NCBI GenBank assembly: GCA_020073365.1
Contig: JAIQFL010000060.1
Location: 1-41,912 of the forward strand
DNA: 41,912 nucleotides
Source: Terriglobia bacterium
Lineage (GTDB): Bacteria; Acidobacteriota; Terriglobia; Bryobacterales; Bryobacteraceae
Reading direction: 5' to 3'
Shown here one piece after another: positions 14,979-23,906 of the stretch (positions are counted from its first letter, which is position 1; each line of letters starts with the position of its first letter). Made by a program: the position numbers and the translations under genes. A model generated the notes under the pieces. That model had not been told where the DNA came from. It did no database searches and was given only the letters and a program-made list of their open reading frames with translations.

Positions 14979-16655
14979 TCAGGGGTCCGCAGGATAGGGT
15001 TTCAAATCCGGATTGGGCGAGTCCGCCTCCAGGAGCCAGACATGCCGCGAAGGAAAATACCGGATCAGCGGACCGCTGCACCCGGCTTCATCATCCCAAG
15101 CCCACACTACCTTCGCGGAATCGATGTCAGCCCGGTTGAAGACCCACTGTGCATAGCTGTCGGTGGATTTCGGGTCGTAACGGACTAGCACCAGGTGCTG
15201 CCCCTCAGAATGGTTTAGGCGGTCCTGAATCCGGGCGCGAGTCAGGAGGCCGGGCCTGGCAAAACACCAGGAAAAAACTTCGTGGAGGAATCGCCCGCCC
15301 GCCGCCTCAGCCCCATAGAATGCGATCAACATAGCGACTAACAGGACGGGAATCGCGCGTCCCACTACAAGGCCGATCCGCCCTGAAGCGCGCACCCTTC
15401 GCAAGCACTGTATCGTTAAGAGATAGATAATCCCGGTGACGGGCGCTGCGTAGTGCGGAAAGACACCGATCTCCAGGAGCAGTCCCACCAGGACCACTCC
15501 CAACACCAAATATGCCAGTCGCAGCCGTTTCGCGCGTAGCTCCCAGGGCAGCGCCAACAGGCATACCGCCAACAGCGGGCCCAAAAAGAAGTTCCCGAGT
15601 TTCCCGACCTTCTGCAAGCTGGCCCAAAACAACCCCACACTGAGATTTTCGAAGTACACTTTGCGAGCATCAGTCCACATAACCTTCATGACCTCGTGAG
15701 GATAGACCCGATCGGGCCCGAGTTTCTGGAACCAGAAAAGCGGTGTGTTCGCATACTGGGCCTCATGGACTTGGTAGGGCATGACCAGCGGCTGGCCCGT
15801 GGTTTTGAAGTTGTAAACCAGAATCCACACTGAAGTGAGAAGGAGCAGGACGAGGATGGGCAGGAGGGGCCGCAATGCCGCCCGCCGCCGCCGGTATGCC
15901 CAGGCCGCCAATATGAGAACTGCCGGCGCAGCGGCGAGAAGACCTTCATAGGGCCGGCTGTTTGCGAGAACAGCCAGACCGATACCAAAGATAAGTCCGT
16001 CACGAAAAAGCCTGCGACGCATGAGGCGCGGCAAAGAACCGTAGAGCAACGCCCCACCGATAGCCGCGACGGTCCCACCAAAGTACGAGTCAATCCAGTA
16101 GCTGCCCACCACAGTGCGCAGCATCGCAAGCAGGCCTCCGAGGAGAGCCCATCGCGGCGGAACCCATGCCTGCAGCATCCAGACAATAGCGGCACACATC
16201 ACTCCCGCACTGAGCCACACGCCGACCCAGGGGTTCCGTGCCAGCAGGATGCCCGCCGCGAGAACCAGCCCCTGAGCCGGCGGATACTTCGAGACGTAAG
16301 TCGGCTGTGACACAATCATCGAGTTCTCGAAGCAGGTCCATAGCGGGTGCGAAGGATTGGCGATGCGCCCCGATGCGAAGGTATCGGCGGCCAGCAGGTA
16401 GCTGAAATCCTCGAATACCGCGGGCTGCGGAACCGGGTGTAAGGGTAGCAGCGCGGCGCGAAGCGCCAACACCAGGACTCCGACGGACACCACTGCCAGG
16501 CGGCGCTTTCCAGCGAAACGGGCGAAGACACGCTCCACCGCGGACGCGCGGCAGCGCGAGTTGCGAGTGGCCACACCCCAGGCGATAACCGGAACCAGCA
16601 GGATCAGCCAAGTGAGCTCGATAGCGTTTGTGTCAAAGGTTACTGGAGGGGCCAT
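14979..16655 (-). CDS. polytopic glycosyltransferase-like membrane protein (paralogue A)
   Basis: A 558-residue protein with about ten or more hydrophobic segments, organised like ArnT/PMT-type GT-C enzymes that use polyprenyl-linked sugars. An acidic pair in the first periplasmic loop (VFEDFSYLLAADTFASGR) could be catalytic, and KYPPAQGLVLAAG, SYWIDSYFGG and ANSRPYEGLL are shared almost word for word with the gene at 20384. The start at 16655 overlaps the stop of a small upstream gene (TGATG) and matches the paralogue's N-terminus (NAIEL). A soluble C-terminal part ends DLKPYPADP. It likely modifies a surface glycan or lipid; the exact substrate is unknown. Confidence 0.8.
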   Translation of the reverse strand: MAPPVTFDTNAIELTWLILLVPVIAWGVATRNSRCRASAVERVFARFAGKRRLAVVSVGVLVLALRAALLPLHPVPQPAVFEDFSYLLAADTFASGRIANPSHPLWTCFENSMIVSQPTYVSKYPPAQGLVLAAGILLARNPWVGVWLSAGVMCAAIVWMLQAWVPPRWALLGGLLAMLRTVVGSYWIDSYFGGTVAAIGGALLYGSLPRLMRRRLFRDGLIFGIGLAVLANSRPYEGLLAAAPAVLILAAWAYRRRRAALRPLLPILVLLLLTSVWILVYNFKTTGQPLVMPYQVHEAQYANTPLFWFQKLGPDRVYPHEVMKVMWTDARKVYFENLSVGLFWASLQKVGKLGNFFLGPLLAVCLLALPWELRAKRLRLAYLVLGVVLVGLLLEIGVFPHYAAPVTGIIYLLTIQCLRRVRASGRIGLVVGRAIPVLLVAMLIAFYGAEAAGGRFLHEVFSWCFARPGLLTRARIQDRLNHSEGQHLVLVRYDPKSTDSYAQWVFNRADIDSAKVVWAWDDEAGCSGPLIRYFPSRHVWLLEADSPNPDLKPYPADP

Positions 16656-16789
16656 CAACTGGAGAAAACCCTGCTCAGCAAGGCATTGGCTCCGTTCACC
16701 AGGCGACTCACGTTGCCTGGATGCCGTGTCACCAGGGAACGGTACGACCCCACGATGCGCGGCCGAAAGTAGAACGTCCAGTAGGCCAT
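16655..16789 (-). CDS. short coupled ORF, possibly the C-terminal remnant of a radical SAM protein
   Basis: A 44-residue frame, MAYWTFYFRPRIVGSYRSLV onward to LLSRVFSS. Its stop overlaps the ATG of the downstream membrane protein, so it is translationally coupled. A GAAGGG site lies nine bases before the ATG at 16789, and an extended -10 (TGTTATACT) lies just upstream. An alternative start is ATG 16807. The YxxFYxRPR pattern recalls the C-terminal tails of B12-binding-type radical SAM proteins such as the one at 18866, but the rest of such a protein is absent. It may therefore be a remnant kept as a leader peptide. Confidence 0.5.
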   Translation of the reverse strand: MAYWTFYFRPRIVGSYRSLVTRHPGNVSRLVNGANALLSRVFSS

Positions 16790-16812
16790 GCGCGCCAACC
16801 CTTCCATGTGAA

Positions 16813-16821
16813 GTATAACAC
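16813..16821 (-). promoter_or_regulatory. extended -10 promoter element
   Basis: On the minus strand the sequence TGTTATACT (TGn plus TATACT) lies about 25 bases before the ATG at 16789. No clear -35 is visible, which extended -10 promoters tolerate. It would drive the small ORF and the coupled membrane protein gene. Confidence 0.5.
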
Positions 16822-17067
16822 GGAAGCGCGCGACGGTGCGGGGCTGCTTTGGCAGGCTGGAGGCGGGTGGACATCCAAGCCGGGGAGCTATTGGCAAAGT
16901 GCGAGTGAGGTTAGCATCGTGCCGTAAACTGGGCGCAGCGCGATCTTGGTTCCTTCCCTCTGCTAACTTATTGTGTACCAACGATAGCGTTGAATCCCCA
17001 TGTCCCGCGTCATACCGTATCTGCAGGCGGCATCCGAATTACCTTGGGTGCCAGTCTGTGACCGTTC

Positions 17068-18786
17068 ATGACTACTGCTGCGGCCATTTGTCCCATCTGC
17101 TCAAGCCGGAAGATGTACTACGCCTTCTCGGTGCAGCAGTCTCGGTTGGTGGAGTGCCGCGACTGCGGGCACATGATGCTGCACCCAGCTCCCAGCGATG
17201 CAGAGTTGAGCCAAATCTACGATGAGAATTACTGGCTCCTGGACGCTAGCGACGAAGAGCGGCGGCATTTCTCAGATCTCAAGCAGGCAACTGCCCGGCC
17301 CTATCTAGACCTGATTCAGCGCTGCCTGGGACGGCACGGCGGCCGGTTGTTGGAGGTTGGGTCTGGAGCAGGCGATCTCCTGACCGCGGCTGCCGATTTG
17401 GGCTATGACGTGACCGGTGTGGAGTACTCGGAATATGCATGTGCCAAGGCGCGCGAGAGGCTCGGAGACCGGGGCCGGATTATTCGTGGCGACATCACTT
17501 GTTTGCAGGATGAGAACCACTACGATGTCTGCGTGATCGCGGATGTCATCGAGCACGTGAGAGATCCCCGGGACTTCCTCGAGCGGGTGTACAACCTGGT
17601 GAGGTTTGGCGGCATCGTGATCATCGCAACCCCCAGCCGTCAGTCCTGGTCGGCCCGGCTCATGAAGGACAAGTGGATGGAGTTCAAGACTGAGCACCTC
17701 CACTACTTCACGCAAGAGACGCTTCACAGCCTCCTGTTCCGAACGGGCCTCGATCCGATCGCAGCTCTTCCAGGCCGCAAGTGCCTCAGCCTGGAGTATG
17801 TCACGGCCCATTTTCGGAAGTACCCCGTGAAGATGGTGTCCGCTGGCCTCAGGTGCCTCTCGGCTATCTTGCCAGCCGGCCTCCGCAAAAGGCCATTTCA
17901 AGTAGTGGCCAGCGGGATTATCAGCGTCTCCGTGAAAGTGCCCAGGACACAGCGGCCCAGGCTTTCGATCATTGTGCCTGCCTATAATGAGGCAGCCACC
18001 CTTGAGGGTGTTCTGAAGAGCCTGCTGGAGAAGAAACTGGACGGCATCGATAAGGAAGTTGTCCTGGTCGAGAGCAATTCGACCGACGGAACGCGCGACA
18101 TCGTGATGAGGTACAGGGATTGTCCTGGAGTGAAGGTTGTCCTCGAAGACCGGCCGCGGGGCAAAGGTTGCGCGGTGCGTACGGGGCTGGCTCACGCTAC
18201 TGGGGATTACATCCTCATCCAGGATGGCGACCAGGAATACGACATCGAAGATTACGACGTGCTGATTGATCCGCTGGTGGCCGGCACCAATGCCTTTGTC
18301 CTTGGTTCGCGACACGGCGGCCGGACCTGGAAAGTCCGCCAGTTCAAGGGGAAGCCCTTTACCGGCATATTGCTGAACTTCGGACACTGGCTGTTTAAGA
18401 CGGCGGTAAACACGCTATTCCGTCTACATCTCGACGATCCGTTCACCATGTACAAAGTGTTCCGCCGGGACTGTATCACGGGCCTGAGCTTCGAGTGCAA
18501 CCGGTTCGACTTCGACTACGAATTGCTGATCAAGATCGTTCGCAAGGGCTATCGCCCGGTCGAGATCCCGGTTAACTACCGTTCCCGCTCGTTCAGCGAA
18601 GGTAAAAAGGTATCGATCGCCCGCGACCCGTGGACCTGGGTGCGAGCCATTCTCAAATTCCGATGGGTGGACCTCGACGTCATCGAAGGCTGGCGAACGA
18701 ATCTCAACCCAAGAACCGCCGAGGACGCCGCCATCGTCCGCCCCGCCTGGACCGAGGCTCCAGCAAAAAGCGTAGCAGGCCGCTAG
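17068..18786 (+). CDS. methyltransferase / family 2 glycosyltransferase fusion
   Basis: A 572-residue two-domain protein. Residues 1-40 form a zinc ribbon-like knuckle (Cys8, 11, 30, 33: CPIC and CRDC). About 80-240 is a class I SAM methyltransferase (LLEVGSGAGDLL at 94-105, VIADVIEHVRDP). From about 297 a GT2 domain begins with RLSIIVPAYNEAATLEGVLK, with the nucleotide-sugar and metal motif DGDQEYD at 386-392 and conserved DDPFTMYKVFRR and FDFDYELLIK. GT2 domains of this type resemble dolichol-phosphate-mannose synthase-like enzymes, which would supply polyprenyl-phosphate sugars to GT-C enzymes such as the two polytopic paralogues nearby. Its promoter lies in the divergent 278-bp interval. 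Confidence 0.88.
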   Translation: MTTAAAICPICSSRKMYYAFSVQQSRLVECRDCGHMMLHPAPSDAELSQIYDENYWLLDASDEERRHFSDLKQATARPYLDLIQRCLGRHGGRLLEVGSGAGDLLTAAADLGYDVTGVEYSEYACAKARERLGDRGRIIRGDITCLQDENHYDVCVIADVIEHVRDPRDFLERVYNLVRFGGIVIIATPSRQSWSARLMKDKWMEFKTEHLHYFTQETLHSLLFRTGLDPIAALPGRKCLSLEYVTAHFRKYPVKMVSAGLRCLSAILPAGLRKRPFQVVASGIISVSVKVPRTQRPRLSIIVPAYNEAATLEGVLKSLLEKKLDGIDKEVVLVESNSTDGTRDIVMRYRDCPGVKVVLEDRPRGKGCAVRTGLAHATGDYILIQDGDQEYDIEDYDVLIDPLVAGTNAFVLGSRHGGRTWKVRQFKGKPFTGILLNFGHWLFKTAVNTLFRLHLDDPFTMYKVFRRDCITGLSFECNRFDFDYELLIKIVRKGYRPVEIPVNYRSRSFSEGKKVSIARDPWTWVRAILKFRWVDLDVIEGWRTNLNPRTAEDAAIVRPAWTEAPAKSVAGR

Positions 18787-18865
18787 CCCGCCCGACCCTC
18801 CAATTTGGGCAGAGCGTGAATTTTGAGCCAGTGCTGCCGTAAGCCCTCAAGTTCGGTTGAGTAGC

Positions 18866-20263
18866 CTATTGGGGATTTCTCAGGACGTACTTGATGTAAG
18901 GGATCAGCTTTCGGTTTTCCGATTTTCGGTGCAGATAGACATAGACCCAAGAAAACCACAGACGGTAGAGCAAATTGGGTTTCCGGCTAACCAGGAATTT
19001 CAGCAACGACCTCCACTTTGGGAAGAGTATAGCAGTCTGGAAGAAGTATAGAAGGTTTGTGACGCGATCGCGGTCCAATTTCTTGAGGACCGTTGTCGAG
19101 AGTATAGTCGTCGGGATCGACTTGAAAGAGAATCCTTCCTCGAGGTAACCCTCCCGCAAGGCGGTTTCGACGATCTGAGTTCCAGGCAGCGGGGTAAAGA
19201 TAGCTCCCCTTGGAAACTCGGTCTTCATCTGGACATTGACGTCAATGGTTTGCCACAATTCAGCTTCGGTCTCAGTGGGGAGGCCGACCATGTTATAAGT
19301 CCTGATCTTTATGTTTCGCCGATGTAGCCGATCTGCGACGGCCACGAGCTGCTGGTTGGTGTAACGTCTGTTGAGAATCTCTCTGCGAACGCGTTCCGAG
19401 CCGGATTCTACGCCCAGCGCGACACAGTGACACCGGTGTTTCGCGATGAGATCGACGAATGTTTCGGTTGCGAGTTGAGGTTCCAAAAGAAGCACGAAAG
19501 GGAGGTCGATGCGGGCGCTGTAGGCGTCGAGAAAGTCGCTCATCCAAGGCAAATCGATGCCGAACGAGTCAGATGCAAAGAGAACGGGGCTCGGCGAAAA
19601 GAACTCGAGCGCCTGTTCGATTTCCTGTACCGAACGAGAGGCACTGAAGTGGCGCACAGGCCGCCCCAGGCCCGCATAGATCTTCCTTAGAGGCGCGTTG
19701 AAGCAGTAGGAACAGGAGAAAGGACAGCCGCGGATTGGAAAGGCAAGGGGAGGAGAATTAAGTGCAGCCGTCCCGCGATAGCAGGACCAATCGATCAGTG
19801 GGATGTTGTCGAGCGGATCTACCAGGGGTCGAATTGGATTGCGATAGATCTGGCCCTGTTGTTTGACCCACAGATTCCGGATACCAGTATAGGGCTGACC
19901 CCGATCGATCGCGGTCAAAAGTTCCGGCAGAGTTTCTTCCGCTTCCCCTCGGCAAATCATGTCGACGGCGTCTTCCTGAATCACTTCAGGGAACAAAGTG
20001 GGATGAGGCCCGCCCAGAATGATCGGAATATCGAAGTGCTTCTTGATTTCGGCGGCCAGCGACAGCGTCTTGTTGGCCAGTGGCGTCATGCACGAAAAGC
20101 CAATCAGGCTGGGCTTCATCGCGGCGATTCTGCCTAGTGTCTTTTCGTGGCCGTCGACTAAGTGCACAGCGAACTCGTGGCCTGCACGCCTGGTTGCAGC
20201 GTTGAGATAGGCGGTACCAACGTACGGTGCAATTTGAAGTTGCACCATGAGCATCCTGGCCAT
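18866..20263 (-). CDS. B12-binding-type radical SAM protein
   Basis: A 465-residue protein. The N-terminal ~130 residues are a cobalamin-binding-like Rossmann domain (LIGFSCMTPLANKT, IILGGPHPTLFPE), but the DxHxxG cobalamin motif is not evident. The radical SAM core has FPIRGCPFSCSYCFNAPLRK with the cluster ligands Cys180, Cys184 and Cys187, and later GVESGSERVRREILNRRYTN and YNMVGLPTETEAELW. The C-terminal ~70 residues are basic and helical (FPKWRSLLKFLVSRK). The family modifies unreactive carbons, often in lipid or glycan tailoring, which suits the surrounding glycosyltransferase genes. Convergent with the MT/GT2 gene and divergent from paralogue B. Confidence 0.88.
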   Translation of the reverse strand: MARMLMVQLQIAPYVGTAYLNAATRRAGHEFAVHLVDGHEKTLGRIAAMKPSLIGFSCMTPLANKTLSLAAEIKKHFDIPIILGGPHPTLFPEVIQEDAVDMICRGEAEETLPELLTAIDRGQPYTGIRNLWVKQQGQIYRNPIRPLVDPLDNIPLIDWSCYRGTAALNSPPLAFPIRGCPFSCSYCFNAPLRKIYAGLGRPVRHFSASRSVQEIEQALEFFSPSPVLFASDSFGIDLPWMSDFLDAYSARIDLPFVLLLEPQLATETFVDLIAKHRCHCVALGVESGSERVRREILNRRYTNQQLVAVADRLHRRNIKIRTYNMVGLPTETEAELWQTIDVNVQMKTEFPRGAIFTPLPGTQIVETALREGYLEEGFSFKSIPTTILSTTVLKKLDRDRVTNLLYFFQTAILFPKWRSLLKFLVSRKPNLLYRLWFSWVYVYLHRKSENRKLIPYIKYVLRNPQ

Positions 20264-20383
20264 TCAATTCACCTGTGAGTGTAGTTTAACTCGAAAGATC
20301 ATCGCAGTGCCAGAAGTTGTGTTGATCCATAACCTTGGGCAACCGAACCGGTTAACCAAGCCAATCTTGACAACCTAAGGTGT

Positions 20384-22090
20384 ATGTTTTGTAATCGGTG
20401 TTTGGGACTGAATCCGCACGCAATCGAGCTCACCGCTCTAGTTCTGCTCGCACCCTTGGTTTGGCTGGGACTGGCTGGACGGAACCTCCGGCGACGCTTT
20501 ACAGGGCGTCCCTTTTCAAGGTTCGCGGCCCGTCGGGGACTGGCCGTGCTGTCGGTGGGCGTGGCCGCGCTGGCGATTCGTGCCGCTCTGTTACCGCTCC
20601 ATCCTCCCCCAGAGCCGTATGTCGTGGACGAAAACAGCTACCTGCTGGCAGCAGACACCTTCGCCTCGGGACGCGCTGCGAATGCGCCACATCCGTTCTG
20701 GATCCACTTCGAGACCATATGCGTTCTGTCGCAGCCTAAGGTTGCGTCTAAGTATCCCCCTGGGCAGGGGCTCGTGCTCGCTGCCGGAATTCTGTTGGCG
20801 CAAAGGCCGTGGGTGGGCGTATGGCTCAGCGTCGGGGCGATGTGCGCCAGCATTGTGTGGATGTTGCAAGGTTGGGTGCCGCCGCGATGGGCGCTTCTTG
20901 GTGGGATTCTTGTCGTAGTGCGGATCGCGGCGGGCAGTTACTGGATCGACAGCTATTGGGGCGGGGCCGTGGCCGCAACGGGTGGCGCCCTCTTTTATGG
21001 TGCACTGCCACGTCTCATGCGCCAGTTGACGCTGCGTGACAGTCTGGTTCTGGGTGTGGGCCTGGCCATTCTTGCCAACAGCCGCCCGTTCGAAGGGCTG
21101 GTCGTGACCATGCCCGCGTTAGCGGTGTTGGCAGTATGGGCTTTCCGGCGCGGCTGGCCGGCTGCACGGGCGCTCGTCCCAATGGTGGCCGTGCTCGCTG
21201 TGACCGCCGTCGCAATGCTGGCGTATAATCGCGCGGTAACCGGCAGTCCCTGGCAAATGCCCTATCAACTCCACGAAGCCCAGTACGCGATCGCGCCGCT
21301 CTTTTTGTTCCAGAAACTACGGCCCGAACCCGTATACCGCCACGCCCCTATCAAGGCATTTTGGACGGGATTTGCGCGCGACGAATATCTGAAGTCTTTT
21401 CGCATGGGTCTGGTGGCAGCCAGCCTGGAGAAGATCGAAAACGTCCGAGATTTCTTCCTGGGACCGCTGCTAACCCTACCGTTGCTGGCCCTTCCATGGG
21501 CGTGGCGTCAAAAACGATTCCGGCTGATCTACATTAGCCTCGGGGTGCTCCTGTGCGCACAGTTGACTGTGATGGGCGTCCTGCCCCACTACACCGCACC
21601 GGCAACCGCATTGATCTACCTTACGGTAATCCAGTGCCTGCGGTACCTTCGCATCAGCGGGCCAACGGGTCTGGTCTTAGCACGCACTATTCCCGCCGTC
21701 CTCGCTTTTACGATGCTTCTGTTCTATGCGCTGGAGGCTAGCGGGTCCACGTTCCTGCATGAGCCCTATTCCTGGTGCTTCGCCAGGCCGGGCAATCTGG
21801 AGCGGGCTCAACTCCTGAGGCAACTGGAGGCTACTCCCGGGCGCCACCTGGTGATGGTGCGGTACGGCCCGAATCACGTGCCCAACTGGGAGTGGGTCTA
21901 CAACCGTGCCGACATTGACGGGGCCAAAGTGGTGTGGGCCCACGAGATGGATGCTAGCCGCAATCGCCGGCTGATGGAATACTTTCACGAGCGACAAGTC
22001 TGGCTGGTGGAGCCGGACACAACGCATCCGGTATTGAAACCGTATGCGGAGCAACGCGGCCAGTTGTCCTTGGTTGACGAAAAGCGGTAG
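20384..22090 (+). CDS. polytopic glycosyltransferase-like membrane protein (paralogue B)
   Basis: A 568-residue integral membrane protein, clearly paralogous to the gene at 14979 over its whole length: NAIELTALVLLAPLVWLGLA at the N-terminus, YVVDENSYLLAADTFASGR with the acidic pair, KYPPGQGLVLAAGILLA, SYWIDSYWGGAVAATGGAL, NSRPFEGLV and a soluble tail with YNRADIDGAKVVWAHE. The GT-C architecture (many helices, acidic residues in the first long loop) suggests sugar transfer from a polyprenyl-phosphate donor on the outer face of the inner membrane. A 120-bp divergent region separates it from the radical SAM gene. Confidence 0.82.
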   Translation: MFCNRCLGLNPHAIELTALVLLAPLVWLGLAGRNLRRRFTGRPFSRFAARRGLAVLSVGVAALAIRAALLPLHPPPEPYVVDENSYLLAADTFASGRAANAPHPFWIHFETICVLSQPKVASKYPPGQGLVLAAGILLAQRPWVGVWLSVGAMCASIVWMLQGWVPPRWALLGGILVVVRIAAGSYWIDSYWGGAVAATGGALFYGALPRLMRQLTLRDSLVLGVGLAILANSRPFEGLVVTMPALAVLAVWAFRRGWPAARALVPMVAVLAVTAVAMLAYNRAVTGSPWQMPYQLHEAQYAIAPLFLFQKLRPEPVYRHAPIKAFWTGFARDEYLKSFRMGLVAASLEKIENVRDFFLGPLLTLPLLALPWAWRQKRFRLIYISLGVLLCAQLTVMGVLPHYTAPATALIYLTVIQCLRYLRISGPTGLVLARTIPAVLAFTMLLFYALEASGSTFLHEPYSWCFARPGNLERAQLLRQLEATPGRHLVMVRYGPNHVPNWEWVYNRADIDGAKVVWAHEMDASRNRRLMEYFHERQVWLVEPDTTHPVLKPYAEQRGQLSLVDEKR

Positions 22091-22194
22091 ATTCCTTGCG
22101 GATTGCGCTCGGCTGGGTGGCGGGTGAATCCCCGTTTACCTGCCCAAGTATCCCGGCTCTGGTCCGAGCCCTGAAGTCACCCCAGTTATGCCAA

Positions 22195-22917
22195 TTACGC
22201 TGGTTTTCTCACGAGCACGGCCGTGACGTTGTCCGGTCCACCCGCCTGCTTGGCCGCTTCGATCAACTGGCGGCAACTCTCGTCGAGCGATGCCCCGTTG
22301 CGCCCGCCCCGCAGGATCTGCTCCAGTTGCGGGGCATCTAACACGCCATGGAGCCCGTCGCTGCACATCAGCACCAGCGAGTTGGATTTCAAGCCTACAA
22401 AATAGTAATTCACGGTCAGGGGTGCACTGGCGCCGATCGCCATCGTCAGCACGTGGCGCATGGGGTGATTGCGCAGGGTCTCCTCATCCAGTCCGAGAGG
22501 ACGGCCCACTTCGTTGACCCATGTCTGATCGTCGGTGATGGCGCGGAAGCCATCGTCGTCCAGCAGGTAGGCCCGGCTGTCGCCCACGCTGGCGATGGAG
22601 AGGTCGCCATCGATTTCCAGGGCGGCCACCAGAGTAGTTCCCATGCCCTCCAGGGTGGGGTCGCTGTGAGATGCCTGGAGCACCCGACGGTTGGCCTCTT
22701 CGACCGCGGAAATCAACACCTGGGAGTCGCGCCGCTGGGCCAACAGGATGATTTCGGCCACTGTGTCGACGGCCATTCGGGATGCCCGCTCGCCGGCTTT
22801 GGCACCGCCCATGCCGTCCGCCAGTATGTACAAACCCAGATCCGGCTCGATCAGGCAGCAGTCTTCGTTATTCGACCTGACGCAGCCTTTGTCCGACAAT
22901 GCGGAGGATTCCAACAT
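22195..22917 (-). CDS. PP2C-family serine/threonine phosphatase
   Basis: A 240-residue PPM/PP2C phosphatase, starting MLESSALSDKGCVRSNNEDC with the RSNNED metal-ligand motif. It contains ILADGMGGAKAGERAS (DGMGG metal site), IASVGDSRAYLLDDD, LVLMCSDGLHGVLD and the terminal Asp motif GGPDNVTAVLV. All Mn/Mg ligands appear present, so it should be active. It normally reverses Hanks-type kinase phosphorylation; no kinase gene is in the window. The ATG at 22917 with GGAAG upstream is preferred over a TTG at 22941. Confidence 0.93.
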   Translation of the reverse strand: MLESSALSDKGCVRSNNEDCCLIEPDLGLYILADGMGGAKAGERASRMAVDTVAEIILLAQRRDSQVLISAVEEANRRVLQASHSDPTLEGMGTTLVAALEIDGDLSIASVGDSRAYLLDDDGFRAITDDQTWVNEVGRPLGLDEETLRNHPMRHVLTMAIGASAPLTVNYYFVGLKSNSLVLMCSDGLHGVLDAPQLEQILRGGRNGASLDESCRQLIEAAKQAGGPDNVTAVLVRKPA

Positions 22918-23006
22918 TCCCAACTTCCGACCCCAGCCCAAACTTTAGCACGGCGTTTGGGCGCACCGCACCCGTAATTTTATCTAATGGCGGCGCGCGG
23001 TAAAAT

Positions 23007-23903
23007 GTGAGTACTATCCTCATGCTTTGGAATCGCCTCCGGTTAACTTTCGATATGATCAAGTTCGAGCACTCGGTGTTCGCCCTGCCCTTCGCCCTTA
23101 CCGGCGCGCTGCTGGCTTTTCGCGAGGGAGGATACATTGCGGAGATGCGGTGGAAACTGCTCTGGATCGTGCTGGCAATGGTGGGAGCCCGCTCCGCGGC
23201 GATGGCCTTCAACCGCCTGGTGGATTCCGACATGGATGGCCGCAATCCGCGCACCAAAATGCGCCACTTGCCGGCGGGCCTCTTGAGCCGCGGGTTTGGC
23301 TGGGCTTTCGTAGTGGCGGCATCCACGGTTTTCGTCCTGGCGGCGGGCCAACTGAACCCGCTCTGCCTCCACCTGGCCCCCCTGGCGCTCGCCATCGTCT
23401 TCTTCTATTCCTTCACCAAGCGATTCACCTCTTTCTCGCACCTGGTATTGGGATTCAGCCTGGGAATCGCTCCAGCCGCAGCTTGGATCGCCGTCCGCGG
23501 CTCTCTGGATCCCCGGATCCTGTGGCTCACAGCCGCAGTGACTTTCTGGACCGCCGGATTCGACGTCATCTACTCCTGCCAGGACTATGAATTCGACTGC
23601 GCCGAGGGCCTGGCGAGCGTCCCTCGCCTCCTGGGCATCGCGCGCGCGCTCAGAGTCTCTCAGGCGATGCACGTTCTGATGGTTTTGTGCCTGCTGGCCC
23701 TGGTTTACACGCTCCGGCTCGGGGCGCTGTCTCTCACCGGCGTCGCGGCGGTGGTGGGTCTGTTGCTGTACGAGCATAGCCTGGTCAAACCGAATGACTT
23801 GTCGCGCGTCAATGCGGCCTTCTTCACCATGAACGGCTATGTGAGCGTGTTATTCTTTTTGTTCTGGGCCGCCGATATATTCCTCCTGAAACCGGGAGTG
23901 TGA
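23007..23903 (+). CDS. mqnP: UbiA-family prenyltransferase, probable menaquinone MqnP
   Basis: A 298-residue polytopic prenyltransferase. The first Asp-rich motif is NRLVDSDMDGRNPRT (Asn69-Asp77) and the second is DVIYSCQDYEFD (about 186-197); FYSFTKRFTSFSH lies between them. UbiA enzymes attach a polyprenyl tail to an aromatic acid. Because mqnE follows after three bases, it most likely serves the futalosine menaquinone pathway rather than ubiquinone synthesis. The start is GTG 23007; an ATG at 23022 is possible. Confidence 0.9.
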   Translation: MSTILMLWNRLRLTFDMIKFEHSVFALPFALTGALLAFREGGYIAEMRWKLLWIVLAMVGARSAAMAFNRLVDSDMDGRNPRTKMRHLPAGLLSRGFGWAFVVAASTVFVLAAGQLNPLCLHLAPLALAIVFFYSFTKRFTSFSHLVLGFSLGIAPAAAWIAVRGSLDPRILWLTAAVTFWTAGFDVIYSCQDYEFDCAEGLASVPRLLGIARALRVSQAMHVLMVLCLLALVYTLRLGALSLTGVAAVVGLLLYEHSLVKPNDLSRVNAAFFTMNGYVSVLFFLFWAADIFLLKPGV

Positions 23904-23906
23904 AAC

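Noticed and set aside
15001..15040. A tRNA-like stretch (GGTTTCAAATCCGGATT)
   Set aside because: No acceptor or anticodon arm around it, and it is the coding 3' end of the polytopic membrane protein.
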